From positions 58,406-122,405 of the forward strand of contig NZ_BQUN01000106.1 in assembly GCF_026008495.1 (NCBI RefSeq): a stretch of DNA of 64,000 nt. The letters are read 5' to 3'. The notes below the pieces were generated by a model. It was not told the origin of the DNA and searched no databases. It saw nothing but the letters and a program-made list of their open reading frames with translations. The translations under genes and the position numbers were made by a program. Below are positions 16,218 to 25,352 of this stretch, piece after piece. Position 1 is the stretch's first letter, and every line of letters starts with the position of its first letter. The DNA comes from Streptomyces sp. A012304. GTDB taxonomy: Bacteria; Actinomycetota; Actinomycetes; Streptomycetales; Streptomycetaceae.

Positions 16218-19079
16218 CTACTCCCCGGGGTCCGGTGTGCGGGCGGCGGGCATCCGGCGCCAGCAGCGGACGGTGTGCGCGTCGACCGGCAGTACGGTCG
16301 CGGTCCCGCGTGCCTGGAACACCACCGAGCCGTCGAGGAGGTCGAGCAGCCGGGCGTCCTCGTCGGGGCCGAGGCGGTCGGCGGGGACCTGGACGTCCAC
16401 CCGCCGCGTACCGGAGTTGGCCAGGCACAGCACGGTCTCGTCGCCGTGGCGCCGCACCAGCACGAGGACCTCGGGCCGGTCCGGCTCGCGCACCACGTGG
16501 CTCTCGCCCCGGCTCAGGGCCAGGTGGTCGCGGCGCAGCCGGGCCGTCCAGGACACCGCTCGGTCCTCCAGCGACGACAGCGGCAGCACCGGGCAGCCGG
16601 GCAGGGTCAGCAGCACGCGGGCGGCGAAGGCGCGCTGCGCGGGCCGCAGCCCCTTCGGCAGCACATGGCCCCACTGCGCTCCCGGCCCCGCCTCCCGCAC
16701 GAGGGCCTCGGCGACCGCCAGCTCCCCCGCGTAGGTCTCGGCCCCGGTCCCGGGGAAGGCGCCGAGGGCGGACTTTCGGACGGCGTCGCCCAGCAGGCCG
16801 TCCCAGGCCGGCATCACCACATGGCACGCGGCCCCGTCGGCGTCGCGGCCGCCGAAGTCCCGTACCGCGTCCCGCGCCCGTGCCGTGGTGCGGGTCGTCA
16901 GCAGCAGGCGATCGCCGTAGCCGTCCAGGAGGTGCCGCACGTCGTTGAGCACCTCGGGTTCGAGGGTCTCCTCGGACACGAGACGGATCCCGTCGACGCC
17001 GGTGTCCAGGAACCGCCGTACCTGGGTGAGGAGACCGCCGGCCGGCTTGCGGGGGGCCGCCCACAGGTGGATGTCGCGCACGACCCGGATCCCGTGCCGG
17101 TGCGCGGCGCCCAGCAGCAGCGCGAAGTCCTCGAGGGGTTGGTCGGCGGCGACCAGCAGGCAGCCCACGCCCCGGGCGGCGACGTCCGCCATGCCGTCCG
17201 CCAGGTCCCGCGGCCCGGGCGCGTCCCCTCCCCTGACGTCCGCGATCACGCAGCCCCGCGCCCACGTGGGCACGTCGTCGGCGGGGACGGGCGCCTCGGT
17301 GTCCGGGACGACCTGGTAGCGGCGGCCGTCCTCGGTCCGCAGCTCGACCGGCCCGCCGGTCCCCGAGACGGCCCAGGTCCCGCCGGGCAGGGCGTGGACG
17401 CGGTTTGCGCAGAAACGCAGCACGACGGTGAGCGGCGGCGCGTGCCCGCCCGGGGCCTCCCACAGCAGCATCCGGGTGTCGCCGCCCACCGCCGCGACCC
17501 GGCCGCCGCCGTCGTGCACGGCGAGCCCGGTGACCTGCCAGGGCGCGGTCCCGAGGACCACGGGGTCGAGGTCCCGGCCGACGCGGCAGCGCACCACCCC
17601 GTCGGCCGTCGCCCAGACCACGGTCCCGCCGGACGGTGTGCCGGTGACCGCGGTGACGCCGTGGCCGAACCGCTCCATCGTCGGCACGTCGGCGTCGCCG
17701 GCGAGTTCGTCGTACGTCCACAGTTTCCCGGCGCGGTCGAGGACGGCGGTGCGCGTTCCGTCCTCGGAGATCCACAGGTCCCGCACCGAGGTGACCTCTC
17801 CGGTCCCGGTCATGCCGGTGCCCCGGTCGCCCAGCAGGAACAGGGCGTCGGCTCCCTCGTAGGCGCGGACCAGTCCGGTCCGGGCGTCGGCGGGGAACAG
17901 GACGCGGGCCAGCGCGGCCCCGCCCGGGGAGTCGGTCATCGTGCTGACCCGGCCGCTCGCCAGGTCGTGGACGACCGCGGTCCCCTCCTCCATCCAGGCC
18001 AGCGTCCCCCCGTCGGAGGACAGGGTCAGGGAGCTGCGCCGCCGCCCGTCGGGCGGGGCCGGCACCACACCCGTCAGCGAGCCGTCGCGTCCGTGCAGCA
18101 CGATCCGGCCGTCCTCCAGCAGCAGCGCGCCGTGCGCCCGCCGGCTGCCGGTGCCCGCGGCCCGCGCCACCACCGTCTCGGTCGCGACGCTCGGGTGCGC
18201 GAGACCGGTCGTCGTCCCGTTGTCGTCGAGCCACTGCATCACGGTCATCGGCAGCCGGACGCTCTGGTTCTCGCCGATCCGGACGCGCACCGCGGCGGCG
18301 TCGACGACGAGCGTGCTGACCACGTCCAGGCGCACGGCGCGCACGCCCGGCGCGGTGATCACCCGCGCGCCGTCCGCGGGCGGGTTGCTGAGCACCACCC
18401 CGTCGGAGTGGGCGGCCACGCCGATGGACACGTCCCGGTGCACCAGGGCCCTGGCCCCGGCGGTCGTGGCGGCGGGGCGTCCGTAGCGGTCGGGGGGCGG
18501 CTCCAGGCCGAGGCGTTCGGAGGAGGCGACCTCCATCCGCCAGGCGTCGTCGTACCGGCGCACGTTCTCGGGAAGGCGCGGCAGGTAATGCAGCACCCAG
18601 CGCCCGAGGTCGTCGGCCGCCTCGCCGCCCGCCGCCAGGGCGCCCAAAACCCGCCGCAGCTCACCACGCACGTACTGGTCGGGGACGGCCGAGGGGTCCA
18701 CGTCGGCCCAGAGGAGGTCCTCGAACCACCGGGTGATCGGCCGGGCGTCCCGGTGGGCCCGCACGGTGAAGTCCCGTACGTCCTCCACATGGCCGCGGGG
18801 CCGCCGGGCGAGCCTGCGGCGCAGCGCGCCGGCGGCCTCCGGATCGAGCAGCAGGGCGTGGTCCCCGGCCGCCTCCACCAGCGGCGAGAACCACAGTTCG
18901 GCCTCCAGGCCGGCGCTGGACCGGGGCAGGAAACGCAGTCTGGCCCGGCGCAGCATGGACCGCTCCACCGCCGCCGCGAGGCACAGGCACTCGGCGAGTT
19001 CGACGACCTCGGGCCGCAGCCGCGCGAGGAGTTCGACGTAGTCGGCCATGCTCAGGCCGTCGGTGACGGCGACGCTCAT
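16218..19079 (-). CDS. Beta-propeller protein with C-terminal inactive GH13-like barrel
   Basis: A 953-aa protein coupled to the vWA-like gene by an ATGA overlap. Residues 1-~220 are helical with the segment LEAELWFSPLVEAAGDHALL, as in actinobacterial conflict proteins of the SAV_2336 type. Residues ~260-600 are repeated beta-sheet blades (for example LTLSSDGGTLAWMEEG and LWISEDGTRTAVLDRAGKLW), a WD-like propeller. Residues ~605-870 resemble a GH13 alpha-amylase barrel: GAAHRHGIRVVRDIH, LDTGVDGIRLVSEE, RVLLTLPGCPVLPL. A beta domain follows (VLVLVRRHGDETVLCLANSG). The GH13 nucleophile Asp is replaced by Val, and the other catalytic motifs are not visible, so a binding role is likely. It is probably the scaffold or sensor of the operon. 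Confidence 0.75.
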   Translation of the reverse strand: MSVAVTDGLSMADYVELLARLRPEVVELAECLCLAAAVERSMLRRARLRFLPRSSAGLEAELWFSPLVEAAGDHALLLDPEAAGALRRRLARRPRGHVEDVRDFTVRAHRDARPITRWFEDLLWADVDPSAVPDQYVRGELRRVLGALAAGGEAADDLGRWVLHYLPRLPENVRRYDDAWRMEVASSERLGLEPPPDRYGRPAATTAGARALVHRDVSIGVAAHSDGVVLSNPPADGARVITAPGVRAVRLDVVSTLVVDAAAVRVRIGENQSVRLPMTVMQWLDDNGTTTGLAHPSVATETVVARAAGTGSRRAHGALLLEDGRIVLHGRDGSLTGVVPAPPDGRRRSSLTLSSDGGTLAWMEEGTAVVHDLASGRVSTMTDSPGGAALARVLFPADARTGLVRAYEGADALFLLGDRGTGMTGTGEVTSVRDLWISEDGTRTAVLDRAGKLWTYDELAGDADVPTMERFGHGVTAVTGTPSGGTVVWATADGVVRCRVGRDLDPVVLGTAPWQVTGLAVHDGGGRVAAVGGDTRMLLWEAPGGHAPPLTVVLRFCANRVHALPGGTWAVSGTGGPVELRTEDGRRYQVVPDTEAPVPADDVPTWARGCVIADVRGGDAPGPRDLADGMADVAARGVGCLLVAADQPLEDFALLLGAAHRHGIRVVRDIHLWAAPRKPAGGLLTQVRRFLDTGVDGIRLVSEETLEPEVLNDVRHLLDGYGDRLLLTTRTTARARDAVRDFGGRDADGAACHVVMPAWDGLLGDAVRKSALGAFPGTGAETYAGELAVAEALVREAGPGAQWGHVLPKGLRPAQRAFAARVLLTLPGCPVLPLSSLEDRAVSWTARLRRDHLALSRGESHVVREPDRPEVLVLVRRHGDETVLCLANSGTRRVDVQVPADRLGPDEDARLLDLLDGSVVFQARGTATVLPVDAHTVRCWRRMPAARTPDPGE

Positions 19080-20179
19080 GCGCGCTCCAGCCGCTGCCGT
19101 GCCCGGTGCGCCGCCTCCCGCGCGTCCTTGAGGCAGACACGGCGGTCGAAGGAGAGGAACGCCACCCTGTCGCGCAGCTCCACGGGATGGTCGGCGTCGC
19201 GGTACGGCGTCAGGCAGACGACCGGACAGCCGGCGCGGGCCACCAGGTCGAGGAAGTGCCGCCATTCCCCGGCCGGGGCGACGGTCCGGCCGGTGAACGG
19301 CGGACGCAGCAGCCCGAGGTCGGAGAAGAGGACCACGGGCGTCCCGGGCAGCGGGGGCCGGTACTCCTCCGTCCTCAGCGGGTCGCGGCGTACGACGCCC
19401 CGGGTGGGGGTGCCGCGGAAGCGCAGCAGCTCCACCCGGTCGCGCCCGGCGACGCTGCCGATCAGCTCGCGCAGCCAGAGCCGGTCGTCCTGGAAGGGGG
19501 CGAGTGCGGGACCGTGGTCCAGCAGGAGCTGGGCGCCGCGCCGGGTGCTGAACCGGTGCCGGCGCGGCAGGGCCCGTACCGCGTCCTGGCGGGCGACGCT
19601 GCGCAGCAGGGAGCGCTCGTCGGGCTCCCGGCCGGCGACCGGTGTGGAGACCGCCGCGAACATGATGCCGCGCGCCCAGTCGGGCTTCCACGGCGGTTCG
19701 TGCGGCAGGGCGGGGCCCGCCGTCCCGGGCGAGAGCAGGGCCGGGTCGGCGGCTCCCGGTCCGTCGCCGGCCGTCGGGACGACGGTGGTGGGGGCGGAGC
19801 CGTGCAGCGCGGTGAGGGAGAAGTCGACCGGCCGCCGGGTGAGGTGGGCCGCCGGCTCCCGGACGCCGAAGGGCGCCGCTGTCCCCGGGCCGTCGGCGTG
19901 GCCGGTGTCCGCCGGGCGGGCCCGCGCGGTCACGGGCCGGGGCGGGTGGACCGGGCGCGTGCCGCCCGCGATGTCGTCCGGGTCCGGCGCGGCGGGGACG
20001 TGCGGGGGCGGCGCGAGCCGCTCGGCCCGTTCCTCGGCCGGGTCCCGCGAGCCGGTGGCGGTCGCGCCGTCCAGGCCCAGCAGGCGTGCCATGGCGGCGG
20101 CGGTGGCCGCGTTTCTCGGCCGTAACCCGCCGACGGCGCGCACGAGATCGCCGAGGAACACCTCTCCCCGTGCGGTCAC
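19076..20179 (-). CDS. vWA-like protein paired with MoxR ATPase
   Basis: A 367-aa protein starting with GTG at 20179, overlapping the MoxR stop (GTGA), and ending in an ATGA overlap with the next gene. The N-terminal ~170 residues are Pro/Ala-rich and poorly structured. The C-terminal ~180 residues look like a von Willebrand A fold: a central strand QLLLDHGPALAPF where the MIDAS motif DxSxS would be, VELLRFRG, then TPVVLFSDLGLL and CPVVCLTPY. The MIDAS residues are degenerate, so metal binding may be lost. MoxR ATPases typically work with vWA proteins encoded next to them, so this is the predicted MoxR partner. I cannot say which molecule the pair remodels. Confidence 0.65.
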   Translation of the reverse strand: MTARGEVFLGDLVRAVGGLRPRNAATAAAMARLLGLDGATATGSRDPAEERAERLAPPPHVPAAPDPDDIAGGTRPVHPPRPVTARARPADTGHADGPGTAAPFGVREPAAHLTRRPVDFSLTALHGSAPTTVVPTAGDGPGAADPALLSPGTAGPALPHEPPWKPDWARGIMFAAVSTPVAGREPDERSLLRSVARQDAVRALPRRHRFSTRRGAQLLLDHGPALAPFQDDRLWLRELIGSVAGRDRVELLRFRGTPTRGVVRRDPLRTEEYRPPLPGTPVVLFSDLGLLRPPFTGRTVAPAGEWRHFLDLVARAGCPVVCLTPYRDADHPVELRDRVAFLSFDRRVCLKDAREAAHRARQRLERA

Positions 20180-21153
20180 GCGCCGCCCTCCGTGCCCTCG
20201 CGCCGCTTGCGGAGCGTGACCGTCTCCAGTGCCTTCCACTCGGGGGTGCCCGGTGTGACACCCAGTTGCTGGCTGGCCTTCAGGGCGTCGAGGTACTCCG
20301 CGGTGCTCGGGCCGGCGGCCGCGTCGCGCACCATGCCGCGCACGCCGATGATGTGGTCGGCCACCTGGCCGGCCAGGACGGCGTCGTAGCGGTCGCCCAG
20401 ATGCGCGGCGGCGACCTTGAGCAGGTGCTTCCTGGTGGGCGCCTCGAGTTCCACCACGATGCAGCGCCGCAGGAAGGGCTTGGGCAGCTCCCGCTCGTCG
20501 TTGGTGGTGATGACCACGAGAGGGGCCCGTTCCGGCGGCACGGAGACGGACTTCTCCATTACCCCGGCTTCCCCGGCCTCCCCGGCCTCGTCGCTCCCGT
20601 TGTTGCCGTCGGCGTCGTCGAGGGCGGTGTGGTCGTCCTCGCACCACGGCAGGGCGAAGGACAGCGATCCGAGCGGGCCGAGCAGGCTGTTGGGCAGGTC
20701 GGGGTCGGCCTTGTCGATCTCGTCGATCAGGACGACGCTGCGCTCCGGGCCCGCGAAGGCCCGCCACAGGGGGCCCTTCGTGTAGTAGCGCCTGATGTCC
20801 GGGTGGAGCTTGCGCGCCTGGGCGTCGTTGAGCCGCCGCAGCGCGTCGAACCGCCACAGCAGGTCCTCGGGTTCGGTCCGCGCCGTGACGACGTGGGGGT
20901 GGAAGTCCCAGCCGAGGATGCGGGCGACGTTGGGGGCGAGCGAGGACTTGCCGGAGCCCGGGGGGCCGAAGAGCAGCAGCGGCCGGCCGGTCTTCAACGC
21001 GACGTTGACCGCGAGGACGACCTCCTCGTCGTCGAAGACGTACACCTCGTGGTCCGCCGCGTAGCCCACCGTGTCGGCGCGGCCCTCGACGTCCCGGCCG
21101 GGCGGCGGCGACGTGTCGGCGGCAGGGTCGAACTCCATGTCGTACTGCAGCAC
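20176..21153 (-). CDS. MoxR-family AAA+ ATPase
   Basis: A 325-aa AAA+ ATPase. Walker A is GPPGSGKS at residues 63-70, Walker B is VVLIDEIDKAD around 140-150, sensor 1 is VITTNDERELP, and PFLRRCIVVEL supplies the arginine-finger region. A Gly/Ala/Glu-rich loop of about 40 residues before sensor 1 (SDEAGEAGEAG) is an insertion. It starts with GTG at 21153, with GGAGGAGGG upstream. MoxR proteins act as chaperone-like ATPases that load or remodel vWA partners; the vWA-like gene overlaps it directly. It lies 55 bases downstream of the NACHT gene in the same orientation, and the operon context points to an NTP-dependent switch in a conflict system. Confidence 0.92.
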   Translation of the reverse strand: MLQYDMEFDPAADTSPPPGRDVEGRADTVGYAADHEVYVFDDEEVVLAVNVALKTGRPLLLFGPPGSGKSSLAPNVARILGWDFHPHVVTARTEPEDLLWRFDALRRLNDAQARKLHPDIRRYYTKGPLWRAFAGPERSVVLIDEIDKADPDLPNSLLGPLGSLSFALPWCEDDHTALDDADGNNGSDEAGEAGEAGVMEKSVSVPPERAPLVVITTNDERELPKPFLRRCIVVELEAPTRKHLLKVAAAHLGDRYDAVLAGQVADHIIGVRGMVRDAAAGPSTAEYLDALKASQQLGVTPGTPEWKALETVTLRKRREGTEGGA

Positions 21154-21208
21154 ACGCCCTCCTCCGGCGGCACGGTCACCGCCTCATTCTGCCCCGCCGG
21201 ACGTGCCG

Positions 21209-23404
21209 TCAGATGCGGATGTCGGTACCCGTCCGTATCTCCACCCCGGGCAGCGACCAGCCCCGCGTTCCCCCGCGGGACTCCCCGGCGGACGTCCGAA
21301 GTCCGAGGACACGCAGCCGCCGGGCTCCGGACAGGGCGCGCAGGACGGCGCGCCCGGGGCTCGGCGCGAGTTCCAGGAACACCACGCCGGAGCCCGCCAG
21401 GGCGGTCAGGTCCCCAAGGGCCGGGCAGCCGCTGATCCTCAGCGTGCGCAGCCGGCGCAGCCCGCCGAGGCCCTGAAGGTCCGTCAGGGAAGGGTTGTCC
21501 ACGATCTCCAGGGTGTGCAGCAGCGGCAGGGCGCGCAGGACGTGCACCGGCAGCGGGGTGTCGCCCCGGCAGACCACGTGGGACACGGTGGCGGCGAGGG
21601 TGGTGAGGTCGTCGGCGGGCTCCGCGCCGGTCAGTTCGAGCGAGCGCCGCTCCGGGACGGGGGCGCAGGGGTGCGGCGTCCAGGTGTCGACCTGGACCGA
21701 GGAGACCACCGTCCGTTCGGGCATCCCTACGCCGTACGGCGCGGAGTCCGAGGCGGGGAGGGTGTGGAACCGGCGCAGGAACTCCTCCGCCGCCGCCCCG
21801 CCCACCAGTTCGGCGGTGTGCATGACCAGGAGGGCCTCCGGGCTCAGCCACGCGAAGGCGTCCGGTCCGGGCAGGAGTTCCAGCACCAGCGCACCGGCGC
21901 CGGCCAGTTCCCCGGCCGCGGCGCGGGTGCGGGGCGGGATCAACTCGGCGAGCCGGTCCTGGATCTCCTTGCGCAGGGCGGGCTCGATCACCGGGACGAG
22001 CTGGAGGGCGGCGCCGGCGAGCAGGACGAGCCGGACACGATGGCGCGGCTCGCGCCCCGCACGAGCCAGGAGGCCGCGGAGGATCTCGGTCCGCTCGGGC
22101 CGCCGGGCGACACCGACGGCGAGGCGTACGACCTCCTGCCAGTCGTCGCTGTCGGCCCGGTGGACCAGCACACCGGTGTCTCCGTCGTCCACCACGGCAC
22201 AGGCCGCCAGGTAGGAGTGGACGGTACGGTGCAGGAAGCCGATGGCGTCCGGGCCCGCCTCCTGGAGGACCCCGCTGCGGCTCAGCAGCTGACGCAGGAC
22301 GGTCCAAGGTTCGGTCCGGGCGTCCATGCGGGGCATGGCGGGCAGGGACTGGGCGATGAGAGCGGCAGCCTGCTCCGTCGTGATCTCGCTGAGGCCGTTG
22401 CGCTGCATCCAGTAGGCGATGCGCTGCAGCAGCGCCCGCTGCTCGGCTTCGCCGGCGGTGAGCCCCTCGGGGGCTCCTACGCCACGTTCGGCGTCACGCC
22501 GGCCCAGCAGGAGCGACAGAAGGGCGTCGTAGAGGGGGATCCGGCCGAGCGGCACGAACCCGCGCCGTTCCTCGTAGAGGGCGCACAGAATCGCGCACAT
22601 CAGCGGGTTGGTGGCCAGCTCGGAGAGTTCGGGAGCCCGGGCCACCACGGCGAACAGTTCCGCCGCCGGGTCCTGGGCCCGATCCCGGGCGGCCGGGGAC
22701 AGGCCCCAGCCCTCGTACCAGAGGGTGAGGAAACGGCGCACGTCGCCCTGCGTCATGGGGACGAGACGGCAGTCGGTGAAGCCCAAGTCGGCCAGCCAGT
22801 CCTCCGCGACGGCCGAGGGCCGGGACGTCACCACGCACCGCGTGTCCGGGTGGACGGCGAGCAGGGCGCGCAGCCAGTCCCGCACGCGCTCGCGCAGTGG
22901 CGCGGGGATCTCGTCGGCGCCGTCGACCAGCAGCAGACCGCGCCCCTCGGCCAGTACCCGTTCGGCCCACCCGTCCGGCTGCTCGGCGCTCAGCGGAGCA
23001 CCGGTCATGTCCAGAAAGCCCTGCGGGCCGGGCAGGGGCGCGGCGTCCCGTGCCACCCAGCGCAGCGGCAGCAGGAAGGGCACCCGGCCGACGAGGTCCT
23101 CCGCCCCGCGGGGGCCCGCGTCCGTGGCGCGGAGCGCCAGCCGTCGCAGGACCGTGGTCTTGCCCGAACCGACCGGGCCGCGCAGCACGGCCCGGGGATG
23201 GGCGGCCAGCAGCTCTTCCACGGGGGCTTCCGGGCTCTCCCGCCCCCACGTGGCCCGCAGGCCGAGGTAGCTCGCGGTCAGCGGGATCCGGCGCAGGGCG
23301 GTGTTCGTGTCCAGGCCGAACAGATCGAGCGTGCCGTAGTGCGCCCGGAGGTAATCGGCGTAACGGCTCTCGAACTCGGCGTCGCGCAACCCACGTTCCC
23401 GCAC
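21209..23404 (-). CDS. NACHT-LRR (NLR-like) NTPase
   Basis: A 731-aa STAND NTPase. The N-terminal ~70 residues are helical (YADYLRAHYGTLDLFGLDT), as in other bacterial NACHT proteins. The NACHT core has Walker A GPVGSGKT (76-83), an extended Walker B GLLLVDGADEIP (~156-167) and VVTSRPSAV. A helical middle follows, with FLHRTVHSYLAA. The last ~130 residues contain leucine-rich repeats (LHTLEIVDNPSLTDLQGLGG, then LRTLRISGCPALGDLTAL). GTG at 23404 has GGGGAGG upstream. No N-terminal effector domain is fused, so the TIR protein at the end of the operon may supply the effector. The gene lies 130 bases from tRNA-Pro. NLR-like proteins of this build serve in anti-phage immunity. Confidence 0.88.
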   Translation of the reverse strand: MRERGLRDAEFESRYADYLRAHYGTLDLFGLDTNTALRRIPLTASYLGLRATWGRESPEAPVEELLAAHPRAVLRGPVGSGKTTVLRRLALRATDAGPRGAEDLVGRVPFLLPLRWVARDAAPLPGPQGFLDMTGAPLSAEQPDGWAERVLAEGRGLLLVDGADEIPAPLRERVRDWLRALLAVHPDTRCVVTSRPSAVAEDWLADLGFTDCRLVPMTQGDVRRFLTLWYEGWGLSPAARDRAQDPAAELFAVVARAPELSELATNPLMCAILCALYEERRGFVPLGRIPLYDALLSLLLGRRDAERGVGAPEGLTAGEAEQRALLQRIAYWMQRNGLSEITTEQAAALIAQSLPAMPRMDARTEPWTVLRQLLSRSGVLQEAGPDAIGFLHRTVHSYLAACAVVDDGDTGVLVHRADSDDWQEVVRLAVGVARRPERTEILRGLLARAGREPRHRVRLVLLAGAALQLVPVIEPALRKEIQDRLAELIPPRTRAAAGELAGAGALVLELLPGPDAFAWLSPEALLVMHTAELVGGAAAEEFLRRFHTLPASDSAPYGVGMPERTVVSSVQVDTWTPHPCAPVPERRSLELTGAEPADDLTTLAATVSHVVCRGDTPLPVHVLRALPLLHTLEIVDNPSLTDLQGLGGLRRLRTLRISGCPALGDLTALAGSGVVFLELAPSPGRAVLRALSGARRLRVLGLRTSAGESRGGTRGWSLPGVEIRTGTDIRI

Positions 23405-23473
23405 CGTCGCCTCCCCGCCCCGGGCCCCGCACGTCCCCTACCCACTCGGGGCCCGGCCCAGGCCTGACGGCGA

Positions 23474-23507
23474 AGGGCCCCGGCCCACCGAAGTGAGCCG
23501 GGGCCCT
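23474..23507 (-). terminator. Hairpin after tRNA-Pro
   Basis: A perfect 11-bp stem (AGGGCCCCGGC with its complement) and a 12-base loop, 27 bases beyond the tRNA 3' end. A further 14-base perfect palindrome, GGCGGACGTCCGCC, occupies 23513-23526 between tRNA and hairpin. Confidence 0.7.
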
Positions 23508-23533
23508 GGCCCGGCGGACGTCCGCCTTCACTG

Positions 23534-23607
<74 letters not shown>

Positions 23608-23688
23608 TCGCGCTCCGCCCCGGTGAACCGTGGGAACGCGCAGGTAAACACTACCGTACCGACGCCGGTGCCGCCCTCGTGCGGTGCG

Positions 23689-24726
23689 TCAGCCGTCGGC
23701 CGTGGCGCGGGACCGCGCCGGGGCGGTGGAGCCGCGGACCCGCAACTCGACGGCGACGTCGGTGGGTTCGGCGGGAAGGGGCAGGCCTTCGACGGCGGCG
23801 GTGAGCAGGCCGACGGCGCGGTCGGCGACGGCGGCGAAGTCCTGGCGGAGGGTGGTCAGGGGCGGGGAGAGGTAGGGGGCGGCGGGGATGTCGTCGAAGC
23901 CGACGACGCTGATGTCGTGCGGGACGGTCAGTCCGGCCTCGGCGAAGGCGCGGACCAGGCCGATCGCCATGTCGTCGTTGGCGGCGAAGACGGCGGTGAC
24001 GTCCGTGAGCCGGGCGAGCCGGCGGCCGGCCGCGTATCCGGAGGCCGGGGTCCAGTCGCCCGCCTCGGGCATGGGCGGCTCGGGGGCTCCCGCGGCGGCG
24101 AGCGCCTCGCGCCAGCCGCGGACGCGTTCGCGGGCGCTGAACCAGTGCTGCGGGCCGGGGACGTGCCAGACCGTGCGGTGCCCGAGGGCGAGCAGGTGCT
24201 CGGTGGCGAGGCGGGCGGCGGCCACCCCGTCGGCGCGGACGACGGCGCTGTGTCCGCCGGCCGTGTCGACCGGGGCGCTCAGGCTGACGACCGGTAGGTC
24301 GGTGTGGAGTCGCAAAGGGGTGCCGTCGTCGACGGGTTCGGCCAGGACGAGGCCGTCGACGCCCTGCCGGAGGAGCGACTCCACGGCGGCGGTGACGCCC
24401 TGGCCCTCCGCGGTGCTCGCCAGTGCGAACGTGTATCCCGCCTCCCGCACGGCCTGCTCGAGCCCGAACAGCAGGGAGGTCGGGCCGTGCAGCGGGGAGC
24501 CGAGGGCGACGACGCCGATGCGGCGGTAGCGGCCCGACAGCAGGGCGCGGGCGGCGGTGTTGGGGCGGTAGTCCAGGTCACGGATGGCCCGCAGCACGCG
24601 CGCGCGGACCTCGTCGCTGACGTGCGGTTCGCCGTTGACGACACGCGACACCGTCTTCTGCGAGACCCCGGCGGCGCGGGCGACCTCCGTCATCCCCGGG
24701 CCGCGACGGGGTCGGGAGGTGGCCAT
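23689..24726 (-). CDS. LacI-family transcriptional regulator
   Basis: A 345-aa LacI-type repressor. The N-terminal helix-turn-helix is MTEVARAAGVSQKTVSRVVN, followed by the hinge YRPNTAARALLSGR and a periplasmic-binding-protein-like effector domain ending with SVVGFDDIPAAPYLSPPLTT. It would bind a sugar or sugar phosphate as inducer. It is divergent from the polyketide cluster, separated by about 626 bases. A perfect 14-base palindrome lies 100 bases upstream of its start and may be its own operator. Whether it controls the neighbouring cluster is not shown by the sequence. Confidence 0.95.
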   Translation of the reverse strand: MATSRPRRGPGMTEVARAAGVSQKTVSRVVNGEPHVSDEVRARVLRAIRDLDYRPNTAARALLSGRYRRIGVVALGSPLHGPTSLLFGLEQAVREAGYTFALASTAEGQGVTAAVESLLRQGVDGLVLAEPVDDGTPLRLHTDLPVVSLSAPVDTAGGHSAVVRADGVAAARLATEHLLALGHRTVWHVPGPQHWFSARERVRGWREALAAAGAPEPPMPEAGDWTPASGYAAGRRLARLTDVTAVFAANDDMAIGLVRAFAEAGLTVPHDISVVGFDDIPAAPYLSPPLTTLRQDFAAVADRAVGLLTAAVEGLPLPAEPTDVAVELRVRGSTAPARSRATADG

Positions 24727-24824
24727 GGACTGCGCTCCCGTCGGGTCGGCGCTCTCCGCCCGGAGCGTGCGGGCTGTCGGGACTACGCAGCCAAGCCGGT
24801 CGACGACCTCCCGAGGACCGGGCT

Positions 24825-24838
24825 TGACTACGTAGTCA
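24825..24838. promoter_or_regulatory. Perfect palindrome TGACTACGTAGTCA
   Basis: A 14-base perfect palindrome 100 bases upstream of lacI, with a second GACTACG half site at 24781. The size and symmetry fit a LacI-type operator. Confidence 0.5.
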
Positions 24839-25188
24839 CGCCAGTCTTGGCGGCTAATCCGTCCGCGTCAAGCCCCGTCCACGTGCCGACCAGGGGCTCT
24901 CCTGGTCCGTACCCCGTCCATGGGACCGGGGGCGCGGCCTTTACCGGTCACTCCGGAGGCGACACACAGAATTTCCTTGCCGTGCACGTGGGGCCGGAAA
25001 AGGGGAGTCCCTTTTCGGACATGCGGTCCGAAGGAACTCATTTCCTTCGGTGGTGCGCGTTTCAACAATGTGAGGCGGGGATGAACCCGGCTCTCCGCGA
25101 AAGCGATTGATCCGTTTTCCTCCACCCTGGCCATATCTCCGCCGCTGACCGAATCGATACGGCCACTGACCGGCCGTCCGTTCAAACG

Positions 25189-25218
25189 TTGACCAGTGAG
25201 TAACTAGCGCACTACCTT
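25189..25218 (+). promoter_or_regulatory. Candidate promoter for the PKS operon
   Basis: TTGACC at 25189-25194 and TACCTT at 25213-25218 are separated by 18 bases, consistent with the main vegetative sigma factor. The start codon of the synthase follows about 135 bases downstream. Confidence 0.4.
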
Positions 25219-25352
25219 TCAACGCGCTTCGAACAAGTGCTTTGTCGGCGTTCCGGGGTGATCCCTGCCCGCCGGAATCCGGTGTGCGGCCTTTGCTGTC
25301 CTTCGCAGTCCTGAAACCCCACCGTGCAGTTTCACCCTTGATTCGGAGAATC

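Larger units (their letters stand above)
24727..25352. other. Long gene-free leader between lacI and the PKS operon
   Basis: No convincing gene is seen. The stretch holds the palindrome at 24825-24838 and a promoter candidate near 25189-25218. Between about 24960 and 25350 it is clearly more AT-rich than the flanking genes, as regulatory DNA in this genome tends to be. The short open frames here lack ribosome sites and family similarity. Confidence 0.7.
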
